From the NCBI GenBank assembly GCA_026075535.2, contig AP026538.1:9982001-10046000 (forward strand): a stretch of 64,000 bases of DNA, written 5' to 3'. The notes beneath the pieces are model-generated. The model saw only the letters and a program-made list of their open reading frames with translations. It made no database searches and had not been told where the DNA came from. Position 1 is the first letter of the stretch, and each line of letters starts with the position of its first letter. Position numbers and translations under genes: made by a program. This DNA is from Tricholoma matsutake. Lineage: Eukaryota; Basidiomycota; Agaricomycetes; Agaricales; Tricholomataceae. Positions 11,356 to 24,650 of the stretch are shown one piece after another.

Positions 11356-11798
11356 TAGTGTTTGAAGGTCCAGTCCATGGTTATGTAACAGCCTTTTGAA
11401 AATTTGAGATGTAATCTGCCTGTTAAAGCCTTACAACTTATCCTGGCATTCCAGGACTTTTTGTACACAATGTCAAGATAGGACCAAAAATGTTTTGTTA
11501 TTATGCCTCAGTGATTTCTACACAATTAAACCTATTAAACACAAAACAATTTTTCCAGTTCATACATTTTTCTTAAAACCTCAGAAAATGTATAGACTGG
11601 AAAAATTGTTTTATGTTTGATATGTTTAATTCTGTAAAAACCACTGAGGCATAATGGCAAACCTTTTCAATCATATATTGACATTGTGTACAAAAAGTCT
11701 GGAAATGCCAGGATAAGTTGTAAGGCTTTAACAAGCAGATTACATCTCAAAATTCCAAAAGACTGTTACATAACCATGGAATGGACCTTCAAACACTA
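11356..11798. mobile_element. hAT-type foldback MITE 1
   Basis: Almost the whole 443 bp is one inverted repeat, with arms of about 205-215 bp around a short centre near 11575. Ends are TAGTGTTTGAAGGTCCA and its complement. An 8-bp duplication, ACTAACCA, flanks it (11348-11355 and 11799-11806). The 8-bp duplication and the TAGTG end fit the hAT YARNG rule. It has no coding capacity. Confidence 0.9.
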
Positions 11799-11894
11799 AC
11801 TAACCAGGTCCACGTCTGGCATTCAGATTCCCAAGCACCCTTGGAGTTTTGGCCCAGGGATCATGATTGGCAATAGCGATGTTTGAGCTGAGCA

Positions 11895-12176
11895 TCATGC
11901 AGAAGACAGCAGATAGAAGGCCATGACTGCACCATCTTTACAGATTGAAGCAACATCTTGAGCCTCATAAGCTAATGATGCACCTGTCAACAATCCATCA
12001 TGAAACCAGACCATACTGGTGCTAGTGATCACACATGATGTGAAATGTTCATCTCCATGGTAAACCACTCCTCTCAGGGTGTATTGAACATGGTGGTGTC
12101 TCCACAGGTAATCCAGAGAACTGGAGAAAGAGATGGCACACTGGTTCCTAAGGTAGGTGTCACTCAGTTTCAGCAC
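11895..12176 (-). pseudogene. Fragment of an unidentified basidiomycete protein
   Basis: An open stretch of 93 codons contains LRGVVYHGDEHFTSCVI and VWFHDGLLTG. It looks like a true protein fragment: the Gly-His...His-Phe-Thr and Trp-x-His-Asp-Gly spacing loosely resembles the His box of ubiquitin-peptidase-like folds. That is a guess. The ATG is internal to a longer reading frame and no flanking exons were resolved. Confidence 0.35.
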
Positions 12177-15100
12177 ATCATTACATAATCAAATAGTTGT
12201 CGCTTGCCACCCTTTATTACTACCCACTTTGCACTTTTGATATATCTGAGTCCAGTAAAGCATAGAGGAGATCCTAATGGACAACTCCCAGGGAAGATAT
12301 TTCAACATTTCTTCTTCCTCATGGAAGAATAAGTGTTGGGATATGGGCAAGCCGCAAGCCATGAGTGGTCCAAGTTAGTGATGTGACAGCTCAGCTTGGC
12401 CTGAAAGCCACGGCTAAGGCTCAGCTTTGGGGGGCTCAGGCTTTTGAAATCCTGAGCCTGAGCCATGACAATGGCTTCAGGCCAGCTTAGGCTGGCTCCG
12501 GCCCAAGCCACGGCCCATAGAGTGGATGAGGAAGCAGGAGGTGAGCTTCGAGCAGGGTGAGGAAAAATGATGGAATTGCAAACATATGCTATTGACATGT
12601 TGAGGTACAATACATCCATCTACTATGTAAAAGGATTAGCATGAATCATAGGGCCAGAAAATAAGTGACTTGCCTAAAGCTATTCTGTGATAGACCATGA
12701 TTACTCTTCCCCTCCCCTACACTGAGATTGCAGGGCATGGCTATAGGCATGAGCCATGGGGCTGATTCATGCCATTTGTCCCATGCTCCTGCTATGGTTT
12801 CGCATTACCTCCACCATGGTGTTGCTCCTTGACATTGGTGTTACTGGTGCAGTGGACCAGTGGTGGTTGGCCATTGTTGTCATCCTTGGTCCTTGCTGCA
12901 TTTGGCATTCGCTGTTTGTGGTTGTGGTTTTGGTTGCGGTTGTGGTATACTAGATGTTAGTACAGTGTTATAAATGATATCACAAAATAACACATCTATT
13001 TTTTGAGAAGGCAGTGCCTCAGTTTCCCCATTGTGCATTGTGTCAGAAGGTGGTGTGGGTTTCTGTCAAGCTAGGGCTTCTTCTCCTAAGATTCTCTACC
13101 ACATCCAAGTCACATCCTCGAAGGAGGGTTTGAAGCATCTTCAAAGTCGACAGAATTATGGTTTTGATCTAGAATAGAAGACAAAAATAAGAGTTACTAG
13201 TTATTGATCAATAAGGATAGAAGAAAACTTACTTGGCTGTGGACAATGCACGATGCAGAGTTGGCTGCAGATGGCAAAACTCGGAGTGGGCAGCTGCCAG
13301 CGACTCGGATGGTGAACAATGGTTGGTTTGTTGGGTTGTTTTTGGCCTGGGAACATGTTGCCTTCTGAGGAAATGTTGGCTGATGCTGATTTTGCTCGAT
13401 CCACTAATGAATCGCAAGGTCACATTCAGTGTTCAAGGTCCAGTTGCTGAGAGCTGCAGCTCAGGCCATGGCTTACAGCTTTCCATCTTCTGAGCCTGAG
13501 CTCCAGGCCCTCCCAAGCCACCATGATGGCCTAGCCAGGCTTGGCTTTTTTGGGCTCAGCCTCAGCCAGCTTGTGGCTCTGGGCCGAGCCATGCACATCC
13601 TGAGTAAATACTTCTATTATTAGTACATGCTATATATAGATCATAGTACACATCAATACTACAATAGGAGTATACGAGATGTCTAACTCTCACTTTGACT
13701 CTGACCACATGCAGTAATAAGTTCCCCCTTCCTTGCACAAGTTAATCATCTGGACCTACCATGTCACAACACTCAGATGGAGAAACTCCCAAACAACCAG
13801 TACCATGCATACACTTTGTAGCCCCTAAATGAAGCACTAGGACATATCTTTCAGGTTCAAGAGTGAGGGAGCCAGGAAACATGACTGACGCTCCACGCGA
13901 TGTGGCAGAGAGGTTGGTTTAGCTCGGGTGCATTGACATTGGTTGGCTCGTCACATGGTAAAAGGTAAGTGTTGGGAGTGATCGATGACACTAGGAGATG
14001 TGATCAATGTGAAACACATTGTCGGGGTGTGATCAACAAATGATCAGAAACATGATCAACCAGACCACATGGGAAAAACATCGAAAATGCATAGACAACA
14101 ATTTAGTCGTTGAAGACAGGTAAAGCAAGGAGGGATGACTCCTTCACTGTGTAATTAATAAGTAAAAATATGGAATTCAAAAACTTGGGCCCAAGGGGCC
14201 GAGAATCTTATAAACTTGAGGACTTAGCTTAATTTCTATGCCATGTTGTGCAGAGAACTTGGGAGACTTTGAGATACTGGAGGAAAGACTTAAAGAGTGC
14301 ATATAAAATGGGAGTCAAAGGAGAACTTGTCCCATTCAAAAGGTGGGAAGTGTAAGGGGACTAGGGGGTGCCCCATGTGTTTCTCTTATTTTTTATGTTC
14401 GTCCTATATTTTTCCTCACTTCATTTCCTTCTATTCTTCATTTTCTACAATTTTTCCTTATTTTATGACTAATTTTCCTTTCTATCACATTTGTGCATGT
14501 TGACATTTTATATTTAGAGGCGGAGTACCCTTTCCGACATCTACCCCTTGGTATGATGTCATTCGGCAGCCTTGATCTGCCTATCTCCACCTTTTCTATT
14601 TTTAGGTTATTATTTGATTTTTGCAGTCTTCACATATACTGGGCATTGGCAAAGGGGTCTTTAGAGTTTTCTCTTTGGATTTCCCTTTGCTAGGTGTGCC
14701 TCCAATCCCTGTAATATGTACTATAATTTTAACTTTGGACTTCCCTTTGCTAGTCCATTAATTAAGTGGTCTCTAAGGTTGCCCTTATAGGGAGACACCT
14801 ATATACATTTTTGCACTCAAGATAACAGAGAATCTGATCATGCATGTTCTCTTGCACCAACAGGACCAAACAACAGATAAGAATAAACAATGTCCACATC
14901 ATTGAGTCCTCATCTTGGGGTTTCACAGTCTTGGGGATTGGTTCCTCATTGAGGTTCTCTATTGACAAAACCTCACCTGTGCCCCCAACAAGCACAGAGA
15001 ACACTCAAATGGGACCTCTCAACCCTACCATCCAGTCAATCAACCCATTGAGTTTGGATGTTGACTAGCCAGAAAAGGAAATAGACATCAGAACGAATAC

Positions 15101-15321
15101 TGGACTGTTGCCAAGATGAGTTATAGATAAATCAAAGAAACATCAAATGCAAGATTAATTAAAAACACAGAACCATTCCCTCCTGTTGACAGTGGCATTG
15201 CTGGTACAAAGCCCAAGGGAGCATCGCCAATGCATTGTGTATTTTATGTGTTGCAAGGAAGAGAAGGGAGCTAGAAAGTAAAAATAGAATAAAAACTATC
15301 AGTGACATGACAACACACTAG
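12177..15321. other. No gene recognised; GGCT-rich patches
   Basis: Two patches rich in GGCTCAGGC-like words (12385-12515 and 13440-13600) are loosely inverted to each other. Otherwise I see only short ORFs and AT-rich or pyrimidine-rich sequence (14390-14480). No exon structure could be supported. Confidence 0.4.
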
Positions 15322-16540
15322 ATGCCGAGGCTGGAGAGAAATAGAAAAAGGGTAAGGGTTAACAAGTGGGCCTCATTACCCTACCACAGCAATCCAACTG
15401 CTCATGGTGATCAACCCACAGCAGCACCCCACAAATATATAGAATTAATCCAAACCAAGGAATATTTGAATGTCAGTAAGTTGTCTGACCGTGATCATTT
15501 AACAGACACAAACTGGCATGAGTGCAAGGAAAGGATGCAGAGAGTTTTTATTAATTGCGACATCACCAAATATATTACAGGAGATGTAGAAAGACCCAAT
15601 AATCCTGTAGGTGCACATAACTGAACCATGTGGGCTCAAAGGATACTGCAAACGAAATGTACCACACACTTTTGGCTATGGTGCATCAGATGGTTACATT
15701 TATATTAACTCAATTATATGAAACCAAGGTATATGATGGAGGAGACCTCTTGAAACACCTCGACATGATATTGAGGAAGTCCCTACAAGACAGAATTAAC
15801 CAATTCCCAAATCCAGAATTCCATGTTTTGGATATGCAATTCAAGTCCACTGTTTCAGTGTCCTTACCCCCCAGTTGGCAGACCTTCATGGACCTATATA
15901 ATGGGAACACCAATGACCCCAATGATCCAGATCCAAAACCCCATATGTCCTCTGATCAATTTATAGGTATAATATGGGAGGAATACAAGATATGGGCTAA
16001 TTGAAGTAATAATGGGAGTAATAGAAATGGTAGCACTACCCTGGTTAACACCCAGTTGGCTACCAGTAAATCCCTGGAAGCTTGTATAACAGACCACAAA
16101 GAAAGCGTGAAACCATATTGCAAACACTGCAAGAAACCTGGACACTGGACAAGTAAATGCCGCAAGTTCCCAGGAAATAAATGTTATAATTGTGGAAAAT
16201 ATGGACACAACACAAAGGATTGCCAAAAGAAGAAGAGGGACAAGAACAAAGACAAGGGGAAGAAAGGCGAGGGGACAAGTGGAAGAAAAGAGCAGTTGAA
16301 TGTGGGGAGGAACATATTGCATTCCCAGTTGATGAGGAATTGCATAATTTTGATACTTTCAATGCCTGTAACACTGATGGCAATGACAAGCACTTGATAT
16401 TTTATGATTGGTTAGCGGATTGTAGGAGTGTCTCTTACATCAGCAAGTCTTATCACATGTCATTGCAGTTATCACATGTTATTCCTGTAGTATATAGGTA
16501 CTTGTACTGTATTCTAGATTCCCCTGTCAAATTATATTAA
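15322..16540 (+). pseudogene. gag: Ty1/copia gag relic with start of protease
   Basis: Three overlapping frames give one decayed protein. The first (15322-15624) has the copia gag opening SKLSDRDHLTDTNWHECKER. After a frame change near 15625 come LLKHLDMILRK and LPPSWQTFMDLY (15630-16004). Then two CCHC knuckles follow, YCKHCKKPGHWTSKC and CYNCGKYGHNTKDC (16113-16215). After another frame change, FYDWLADCRSVSYISK near 16400 resembles the copia protease active-site region, with the usual DSG replaced. Pol is not found downstream and no LTRs were recognised. It is CpG-poor and old. Confidence 0.75.
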
Positions 16541-17457
16541 GTTCCTTATAGTTCTCATGTCCTTGAGTGTTGGAAGCTTCAGCTTCCTTCCACTTTTTTT
16601 TTATAATGAACTTACTATCGACACTCTACTCTCTCACACACGTTCTTTTCCCAAAAGCTTGCTGACCCTGAAATTGCTGAAATGGTCAATTTTTTCACAC
16701 CAACACTGTCACTTAACTCCCTCTGGCTTGCTCTCTCCAGTCTCTCCCTCATCTAGCCCCCTGCTCTGTTGATTCAACATTCAACATCCCTGTGCACCCA
16801 TTGAAGTAGATAGGGTCACGCTTCAATGGCAGTGGATGGTAAATGAGATACAGACCGACAAATATGCTTCCTTACCATCAAGACACCACCAGTAAGCCAA
16901 TCTTGAATCCTCGTATTTGCCATTTTCTGAATTCTTTCTCCTTTCACTCCCTCTTGCCTGCCTTTCCGTGTCAAATCCCTCCTGTGCTGTTTCACCTCTC
17001 CAAATGTTTACCAGTCATGTGACTGGTGTCTTGCTGTTTCTCCAAATGTTGATCAGTCACATGTCAGTGTCAATTCCTCTCCCGCTGTCCTAGTCCTACC
17101 TCTCCAAACTTTCACGGGTCACATGACACAGGTAGGAATTAATGGTTATGTAATTATGTAGACATGGTGGGCGCCATGCTGCTTTTTTCTTTTTCTTTTT
17201 CTCTTTCTTTTTCAATGTCATGGATACAAATGCACATTGTGGACTGTGTTAAAGGTTAAGAAGGTTTGATGTACAGGTTAGGGAAAAGAACCAATGTCAT
17301 GCATTGGTTCAACTTCCATCATGTAATTCACCCAGAATGGGAGTGCTTCAATTGAGGCTGATTTTTTGGGGTTGGACTTCTTTTTCAGTACAACACACCA
17401 GTCTCCCTATCTACTGCTATGCAAGCTACATTGTGTGTATTTTCTGCTGCATTATGA
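16541..17457. other. No gene recognised
   Basis: Pyrimidine-rich, CpG-poor sequence. GTCACATGAC-like words recur three times (about 17017, 17053, 17118) within some 110 bp. No coding signal. Confidence 0.4.
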
Positions 17458-17904
17458 GTGATTTTCATGGCAACCATGTCAATAACAGGACTAAAAGAAC
17501 CAGATCAATGCAGTCCTACCAATCTGAAAGAGGAACAGCTAGGGAAGAGTCAGGTGGACAAACAAAAAATAGGCAGTCTGTGGCAGATATTCCTTGCTAT
17601 TGAAAGCAGTCTCATACAGTGTCATTACATAGGCCCAAAAAGAGCAAGATTGTTTCAAGGTAAGCTTGCACATTTTGCAAAGTTGCTGAATGACTGCTCA
17701 GGAAATGACAGCAGGCTACCCATGCAGGGGGGGTCCAATGGAAAACAGCCAGTGTTTGTACCAAATTATGCCCTTGTGCATCTCCAGGGGGTGGGTGAAC
17801 CAAGGAGAATTGATTGCCAGTCTGGGTTTCTTCTGTGCCCACAGTGCGACTTTCAGGCATGTGAGGTTATAGAAATCCAGGTATGGGTCTTTCTACTGGC
17901 TTGA
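17458..17904 (+). CDS. Hypothetical ORF, doubtful
   Basis: An open frame of 148 codons with a mixed-composition middle (GPKRARLFQGKLAHFAKLLND) that looks protein-like. I do not recognise a family. It lies in decayed repeat DNA and could be a remnant exon. Confidence 0.2.
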   Translation: MIFMATMSITGLKEPDQCSPTNLKEEQLGKSQVDKQKIGSLWQIFLAIESSLIQCHYIGPKRARLFQGKLAHFAKLLNDCSGNDSRLPMQGGSNGKQPVFVPNYALVHLQGVGEPRRIDCQSGFLLCPQCDFQACEVIEIQVWVFLLA

Positions 17905-18225
17905 AATGCGCATTGTGACACATGTAGTAGAAGCATTGTAAGTCATGCAGCATAGGTGCCAGCACAGGTGCCCTCATATCAGGAGCAGCTGCTGGAGATG
18001 AGATGCCCCATAGGAATTTTGCCAGTGCCCCATCGATGCCCATCCCAACTGTTGGAATGGGAAGCACTTCTGTGCACCAGGGATTTGCTCATGGGACACA
18101 CACATCCAGAGGGAAGGATGTCCAAAACTCAGTTGCCCAAGGGTGTATCACCTCAGCTGGAGGCCACCTTACTGCAAACCCTTTTACTGCCCAGGCACCC
18201 AGGCATTTATGTGCAGTACCAAACA

Positions 18226-18560
18226 AACCTAAGTATCTTATACAGGAAAAAGGCACCCTTTTCCACCCTTTTCTGTCAAATGAACCAGTTTCAGCACTTT
18301 TGTTTGGCAGGTAACCATGAAATATAGCCACTGGTCAGAAAAAGGGCACCCTGGGTGCCCTTTTCCAGCACACTGAGTGTTTGTTGAAATTTCTTCTGGC
18401 TGTAACCCATCCAAAAGAAAATTTCAATCACTGTACTACCCATGTTTGAATGAAATAACAGTAGAATTGCAATCAATGTATGTGATGACACCATATTTGG
18501 CATATAATCATCAAATATGGCCACTGCTCAGGAAAAGGGCATCCTGGGTGCCCTATCTAT
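18226..18560. repeat. Dispersed repeat D1, copy 1
   Basis: It matches 32431-32892 closely. It contains the palindromic word GGGCACCCTGGGTGCCC near 18345, and a variant near 18535 about 190 bp later, so the unit is itself partly tandem. Confidence 0.8.
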
Positions 18561-19070
18561 CTGAGTGAATCATTACAGTACCAGAGTGTGGGAACATTTT
18601 TTCCTGCCTATCAATAATTCCTGGGAAAATTGTGGGGGGGGTGGGGGGACTCCCATGAGTCCCCCTGACCACTTTTGCAGCTGCCCGGCAGGGCACTTCT
18701 TGCCACCCCAGGAGGGGGGGTCCTGTTGAGCATCTGCAACTGAAAAGTGGTATGTCTTTATGCTTTCTCCACCCCAGTTAGGGATCTATTAGGGCTCAGG
18801 GGGCCTTCTAGGACAAGGTTGGCTCCCCTCTTGGGCAGCCAACCTGTCCATTGAAGGCAATCTCACAGAAATGCCTACTAAGGAAAGCCTCTGAGTCTTG
18901 AAATAACTTTTACCAAGAGTTAGGGATATCAATAAAATAGCAGAGAGTTAGGGAAACCTGGGCACCCTCTCACCAGTTAATCAAAAACTCACTAGCCAAA
19001 TGTGTCTGTCATAAGTCATAATTTTCATTAAGGTACTCAAAATTTCTACAGCATGTCTACACCAACTGGC
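18561..19070. other. No gene recognised
   Basis: G-rich runs near 18630-18720. This is downstream of the minus-strand gene that ends at 19071. Confidence 0.4.
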
Positions 19071-21595
19071 TCAATATTCAACTTCCATGAAAACATCATC
19101 CTCAATCCTATCAACTGTGTCCCATAAGGATGCATCCTCCTCATGACCAGCTGAATTGTGAGTCTGGGATGCAGAGGCAGGAGTGGCAGGGGCTGAGGTC
19201 AATAGCTGTGTGATTGGGGCAGGTGTTGACAACCTTGAATTGGGGCCTGGAATGACAAGCTGAAAGCTGTCAATATCCAACATCCCACTTTCAGCTATGG
19301 CTGAAGCTGCCAATGTCAGTGAGGCATTGTCCTCCATCATCTCCTTCTTGATCTGAAGGCTCTCAGAAGCATCCACATTTCCCAGATCAGGACCCTGACC
19401 AAACGATGGTGCTGAAGACTTCATGTGCCAATCCAATATGCCGGAATGAGTAGGAGAGGCTGGAAGAGAAGGTGGAAATTGTAGCAATGAATATGGAGGA
19501 GGCAATGGCAATGGGAAAGGAGAGGGTGATGGTGAAGGAGACAGAGAAGACAATGGTGAGGGGGCAGGAGAAGCAATGGGAGAATGAGCAGTTGGTGCAG
19601 AGGGGCCAGCAGTGGGGGAAGCATTGGGGGTGATGTCAAGATGTGATTGTAAAGTAAGCTCCTCACCATTCTTGACCATCTCAACCCAGGGGTAAAAGAC
19701 CTCAGGAGGCCAGGCGCATATGATGGAGCCAACAGCAAGGATATTCCAAAAATGAGGTTGAGAAGGAAAAGGCCAGGTGTCTCCTGCAGAACAGTACCTC
19801 TCATATTGCTCTCTGACCCAAACCCACCCATCATTGCAGATATTGGGGTGAAAATGCAGCCCCTCACAGAAACAGGTAGTGACAACACCATTATCCCCCA
19901 TCTCATCAGTCAAAAGACCAAGCCAACCCTTATGAGAAAGACACCTCAGATGACGTATGTGAATGCTGTACTTCAGCCCAGTCTTGTCCAAATGCTTGAG
20001 GTCAATGTTGGGAGCTTCAATTCGCTGAGGTATGAATCCTACAAGAAGCATGTTGTAATCTGATAATTTCTTTCCACCTGCAAGAGAGGGTCAACATCAA
20101 AAATGCTTTAAGAAAAAATAAAAGTAAAACTCACAATTTTGACAACAAGTCAGGAGGTTCAAAGTACTTTTGAAGGAATCTGCAAAGCCCTCATACCACA
20201 CCTTGCATGGGTCATGTCGCAGGATCAAAGTATAACGATTCTCTAAATTGATCATTGTATGCCAATCCAATGAGCTAGTTGAGGGCATCTGTGCGGCCCT
20301 CACCATAGCTCTCATTTGCCTGGCAATGGAGTTCTTGGGAACCTTCAGGTCCAATCCCAGTGCCTTGATCTAAAATTACAATCATGATATAGAGGAAAAA
20401 AGCATATTAAATCAAGACATACATGTTTGACCCTCCGAATCCATTTATTTTCCCTGTTCTGGGCCTATCATGCAAGAAAAGTAAGTTTCAACAAAAAGGA
20501 TAGTTACTAAAGAATACTCACTGCTTCTTTCGTGACTGTGGCCAAAAATGGGAGCACTGAGCCAATTGCCGGTGCACCAGCTGTCTTAGCAGCTGCCTTC
20601 CGCTCCTGTCTGTTAGGTGCCTGTACAATATACAATCAGAAATGAAGTTCCCATGGAAATCAATGACCACATACCTTGCCCTTGCCTTTTCCCTCATTGG
20701 CAGGTTGTCAGATAAGGGGATTCAGCTCCTAGTACATATCAGTAATTTTCACAAAAACAACTTGACCATACTACCTTCTTGAGTTTTCAGCGAGGATGGG
20801 TTGTCTTTTGTTTTTTCTGCTGCATATAATTTCAAAAAGAAGTGGTGAAAAAATCTGGGAGCCACATACCTGATTGTTATCTGAGATTCTGTGCCTGGGA
20901 ATCTCCATAGCATGCTTCTTACCCTGCAAGAAAGGTAAAAGCATAACTTAAGTTACAGTCAAAGTAAATTTCCAGTGTAAAAATAGACTTACAATAACTA
21001 TGGTAGGGAGTCCTTGTCCAGCAGAAGTTCCAGGAGTAGAACCCTCTGCAGGGGAAGTGCCTGTACCAGTCCTGTATGGGGCAGGAGGCACCAAGACCTA
21101 TCAAAATCAAAAATAAGGGGAGGAAAAAGGATGAATAATAAAAAAAGGGTGTCAAATAATAAGGGGAGACTTACCTGGGCTCTATTAATGGTCTTGGGCA
21201 AGGTATTGGCTTTTTTTACTGCAGGATTCTCAACCTATAAATTTAAACAGTGTCAAAACAGGATAAATGAAAGAGGGGGGAGGAAGAGGACTCCTGATCC
21301 CTGGTGGTAACTCCTGCTTGCCTGTTGAGACCTTCATTGTATCCAAGAGCCCGATTCATGGCCTCAGCCAAGGTCAGCCTGACTGAAGAGCAGGCTCCTC
21401 CAGGACCAGTTACAGGAGCAGAGGGAGTGGAAAAAGCCTGTAGATTACCATATAACTTACTTAATTAGGAAATACAGCACTTACAGGAGTAGTTACAGGC
21501 ATTTTGTCAGATGGGAGAGATGTGAGATGGCGGATAATGGGGGGAAAAGGAATCAAGTCATTGCTCATTCCGAGTGATGTGGCAATGTTTGGCAT
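19071..21595 (-). pseudogene. Many-exon basidiomycete gene of unknown function with two in-frame TGA codons
   Basis: Minus strand, starting at ATG 21595 (MPNIATSLGMSND). At least nine exons of about 35-220 nt precede the large last exon (to 19071), linked by short GT-AG introns, one apparently GC-AG near 21321. Clear joins include a small exon reading AQNRENKWIRRVKH spliced to IKALGLDLKVPKN, and CQNC spliced across 20136-20078 to GKKLSDYNMLLVGFIPQ. The last exon has a Trp/Cys/His-rich N-terminal half and a Pro/Ser-rich low-complexity middle (about 19470-19620). Two TGA codons, at 20789 and 20710, interrupt small Lys-rich exons. Both could have come from CGA, so this copy is probably dead unless those exons are skipped. 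I recall similar hypothetical proteins in mushroom genomes but know no function. An R1 LTR-like repeat starts 6 bp upstream of the ATG. Confidence 0.6.
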
Positions 21596-21600
21596 TGCAC

Positions 21601-22784
21601 TGATAGGTTGTCTCCTTGGCTCAAAGGCCGATTCACCATTTCAACCACATTCTAATCACATTGGCTAACTCCTACAATGTCCCAGATGCAGTGTGACCCA
21701 GTCTATTGATTGCGATATCATATCGACCGCATCAAGACATCACCAGTGACATCGATCATACCAAGAAACCACATCGCACAACCTTAGGACTACCTCAAAA
21801 CGCCCTAAGATCCCTCTGAACAAACATTGAAAATCCCCGATCAACTTCGAACAACCGCGACCGCGATCGAACATTGTCGACCATCATCGAGCGCTATTGA
21901 TCAATATCGAGAGACTACGAGTGACATCGGGCACTGCATTCATTATCTAAATGGTGGAATACCATGTGCCAGGAAGTATTCCAACTCGTGCTCAAACCTG
22001 CTGATAGTAGGTCAGCCTTGTTCCAAGTCCCTATCGCGTACAGAACCCACTGGACAGATTATTGTGAGACTTAGCGTGGTTTATACACAAAGGACAGTCC
22101 CTTTTCAGTTCTATACCCTTTATTACTCCTTCATCATATAATATATCTCTTTCTTGTTCAGATTCCAGTCTCCTTTTTGGCCTCATGCCTTAACTCATAT
22201 CTTTTGCCTCATGTTCTACACATGTTTCTTATACCATTTTAGGAAGTTTCTTTTAAAACATATAGAACTCTGTAGTATCTACTTGGAAATAACAAGAAAT
22301 CGTCTTCATCTATCGCCTTGTATAGAGTTCTAAGAATCCAATCTATCCTCTAAAACAATCTAAGCTTCTACGAGTTTTCTCGATCGACAAGAAACCTCTG
22401 TGATCATCCTTGTCCTTGATCCTCTTTTGGCCCTCTTATCATTAGCACTAGTAACCATCCTGACACTTCATAGCCATCAGCTATAGCCTTTGTATCCTAT
22501 TGACCTATCAAAAGGTCCTCAGAATTCATGCATCGACCATTGATGATAAACCTTGTTTGCCATCAATATCATTGATCATCCTCGATATCGATTGATACTC
22601 CATTGGACCACGCCAAACACCTTCATGTTTTATAGAACTACCTTTATGACTAACCAACTACTTGTCTTTCCATAGGTTGGACCACAAACATTTGGAACGT
22701 CTCACACCCTTCCTCTGACTCATGCAAATATCATCAGTTGCCTCATCGGCTGTTTTGGTGGTTTTCCCAGGTTCAGTATCATCA
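21601..22784. repeat. Solo-LTR-like repeat R1, copy A
   Basis: It matches, in reverse orientation, the split copy at 41284-41744 plus 49757-50490. Ends are TGAT...ATCA, as expected of an LTR (TG...CA). No internal retroelement sequence adjoins it and no clean target duplication was seen. Confidence 0.7.
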
Positions 22785-23034
22785 GCATATTCCGAATCAT
22801 TGTGTGTTCCCAAACATTCCATCAATCAGTAACGCAGGAACATTCCATCAATCAGATGGAGTTTTATTGACAGTATATCAACCATCATCATGGACTTCTT
22901 GCCCATTCTTCCTTTCTGCCCACATTTCTCCCTCAAGTTTTTTTTGCTTTGCTCATCCTTGATGCCATTCGATGCCACATGGCATTGAATGGTGTTGCAT
23001 CTCATCTTCTTTGCCACTGTCCCTATCAACTGAT
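22785..23034. other. No gene recognised
   Basis: The word ACATTCCATCAATCAG is repeated at about 22813 and 22841. There is no coding signal. Confidence 0.4.
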
Positions 23035-23325
23035 GCTGCCCCTCCCCCTTCTCCTATCTCTCTTGTTATGTGATGCAGGCTTGACTGACCTGTGCCGCCG
23101 CCATTTGAAGTTGTCCACCTGAGTTCCCCCCCCTCTTTTCCCATCCCTCTCATTACTTGATGCCGGCTTGGTTGATCTGCGCTGCCGCCATTTGGGACTG
23201 CCTGCCCAAGTTTTCCTCCCCCCCCCCTCCTCAACAATGCTGCCCCTCCCCCTTCTCCCATCCCTCTCGTTACATGATGCCAGCTTGCTTGACCTGTGCT
23301 GTTGCCTTTTCTGATGCCCCCCGTT
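23035..23325. repeat. Tandem repeat, unit of about 110 bp, 2.6 copies
   Basis: The block running from CCCCTCTTTTCCCATCCC to CTGCCGCCATTTG recurs with about 20% divergence. Confidence 0.7.
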
Positions 23326-24339
23326 GTGTCTTACTCAATTTTTTGTGCATCTGTGTTGTTGTAACTCACACCTGCCCCTCCAAAGACTTTAAAAGATACC
23401 TGGTTGAACTACATTACTTTGTATATCTTTAGAATATATATTTTTTTTTTCTGCAACCCACCCTGCCAACAGGGTGTTTGGTGTCTGAGTTGCCCTTTGG
23501 GCATGTTCTCATCGGTGTGTGTGCTTTGCTGGGGATCTTGTAGCCTGGACAGATTGTCTTGTGATGATGACATACAGTTGAACCGCCATGGCAGGTATAG
23601 AGGTTCCTGAGACTTTGGTCTGCAGCCAAGTGCTGTGCTTACGAGCAGGAGATCAGGGCAGGTCTTAGTAATGCACCCACTGTCTTGTCATCATTACTAG
23701 CATGCCGTTTTCCAAACCTCTTCAGTGTGGATAATATGCCAGATTAACAATACTGTGAGATCATCAAAAGGACATTGCAACACAACACCTGTCTTGAAGA
23801 TGGGATGAGTAACTGGTGTAAAGTCCCTGTGTGGAAGACCACACTGTCCATATTCCACTTTGGAAGACTATAGTTCTCCGGTCACCCAGACCTGGGTGAC
23901 CTGTATGTTTTGCCTGTTTTGGAGGTGTTCCTGACTACTTTTTGATGGTGAAAAGTGACTAGGACTATTTCTGTTTGTTTGGGTGGTTTACATTTGTTTG
24001 ATTCTGTTTGAAGCTGTCAGGGGTCCTGTAGTATTCCTTGGGTGATGATCACCCAGGGGTCGGGTGATGTGTATGCTTGGTCACGGTGTGATCCCGGGGT
24101 GATCGGGGTGAGCCCAGGGTGATTTCCCCCACATGTGATTCCATTTTCCATTTTTGGCAGACCTGAAATTCCTGGCGGTTTGTTTGTTTGAAACAAATAT
24201 GAAAAATGTCGCATCTTGGATCAGCAGGGGTGAGTGGAAGTGTGTTGTGATTGTATCAATGAGGGGATTCTAATGGGGGTATGGACGTGAAATGGATTTT
24301 GTCTGCTTGGCTCTCACGAGTACTTTTGATAGCTGTTGG
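23326..24339. other. No gene recognised; GGTGATC-rich patch
   Basis: Around 24040-24130 the word GGTGATC and variants recur (GGGGTGATCGGGGTGAGC). Nothing coding was found. Confidence 0.4.
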
Positions 24340-24650
24340 GAGATTTTTATGGTTATGCTAGGTCATCTGGACTGTATTTGTGAGATGATTCCGATGGTGG
24401 TACTCATGTGAAAATCTCGGCATTGGCATTGGCTTGGCTTGGCTATCAACTTTTATTGATGGCTGTGCTAGGTCATCCAGACCGTAATCGCAAGATGATT
24501 CTGATGGTAGTACTCATGTGAAAATCTCGGCATTGGCGTTGGCTGTCAAGGTTTATTGATGGCTTGGTTGTGCTGTGCTAGGTCATCTGGACCATATTCG
24601 CAAGATGATTCTGATGGTGGTACTCACTCATGGGAAAGTCTCGGCATATC
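24340..24650. repeat. Tandem repeat, unit of about 105-115 bp, 3 copies
   Basis: The word GTGCTAGGTCATC, followed later by AAGATGATTCTGATGGT and CTCATGTGAAAATCTCGGC, recurs three times. Confidence 0.8.

Noticed and set aside
12385..13600. Terminal inverted repeats of a DNA transposon
   Set aside because: The GGCTCAGGC-rich patches match only loosely, and no defined ends or target duplication were found.
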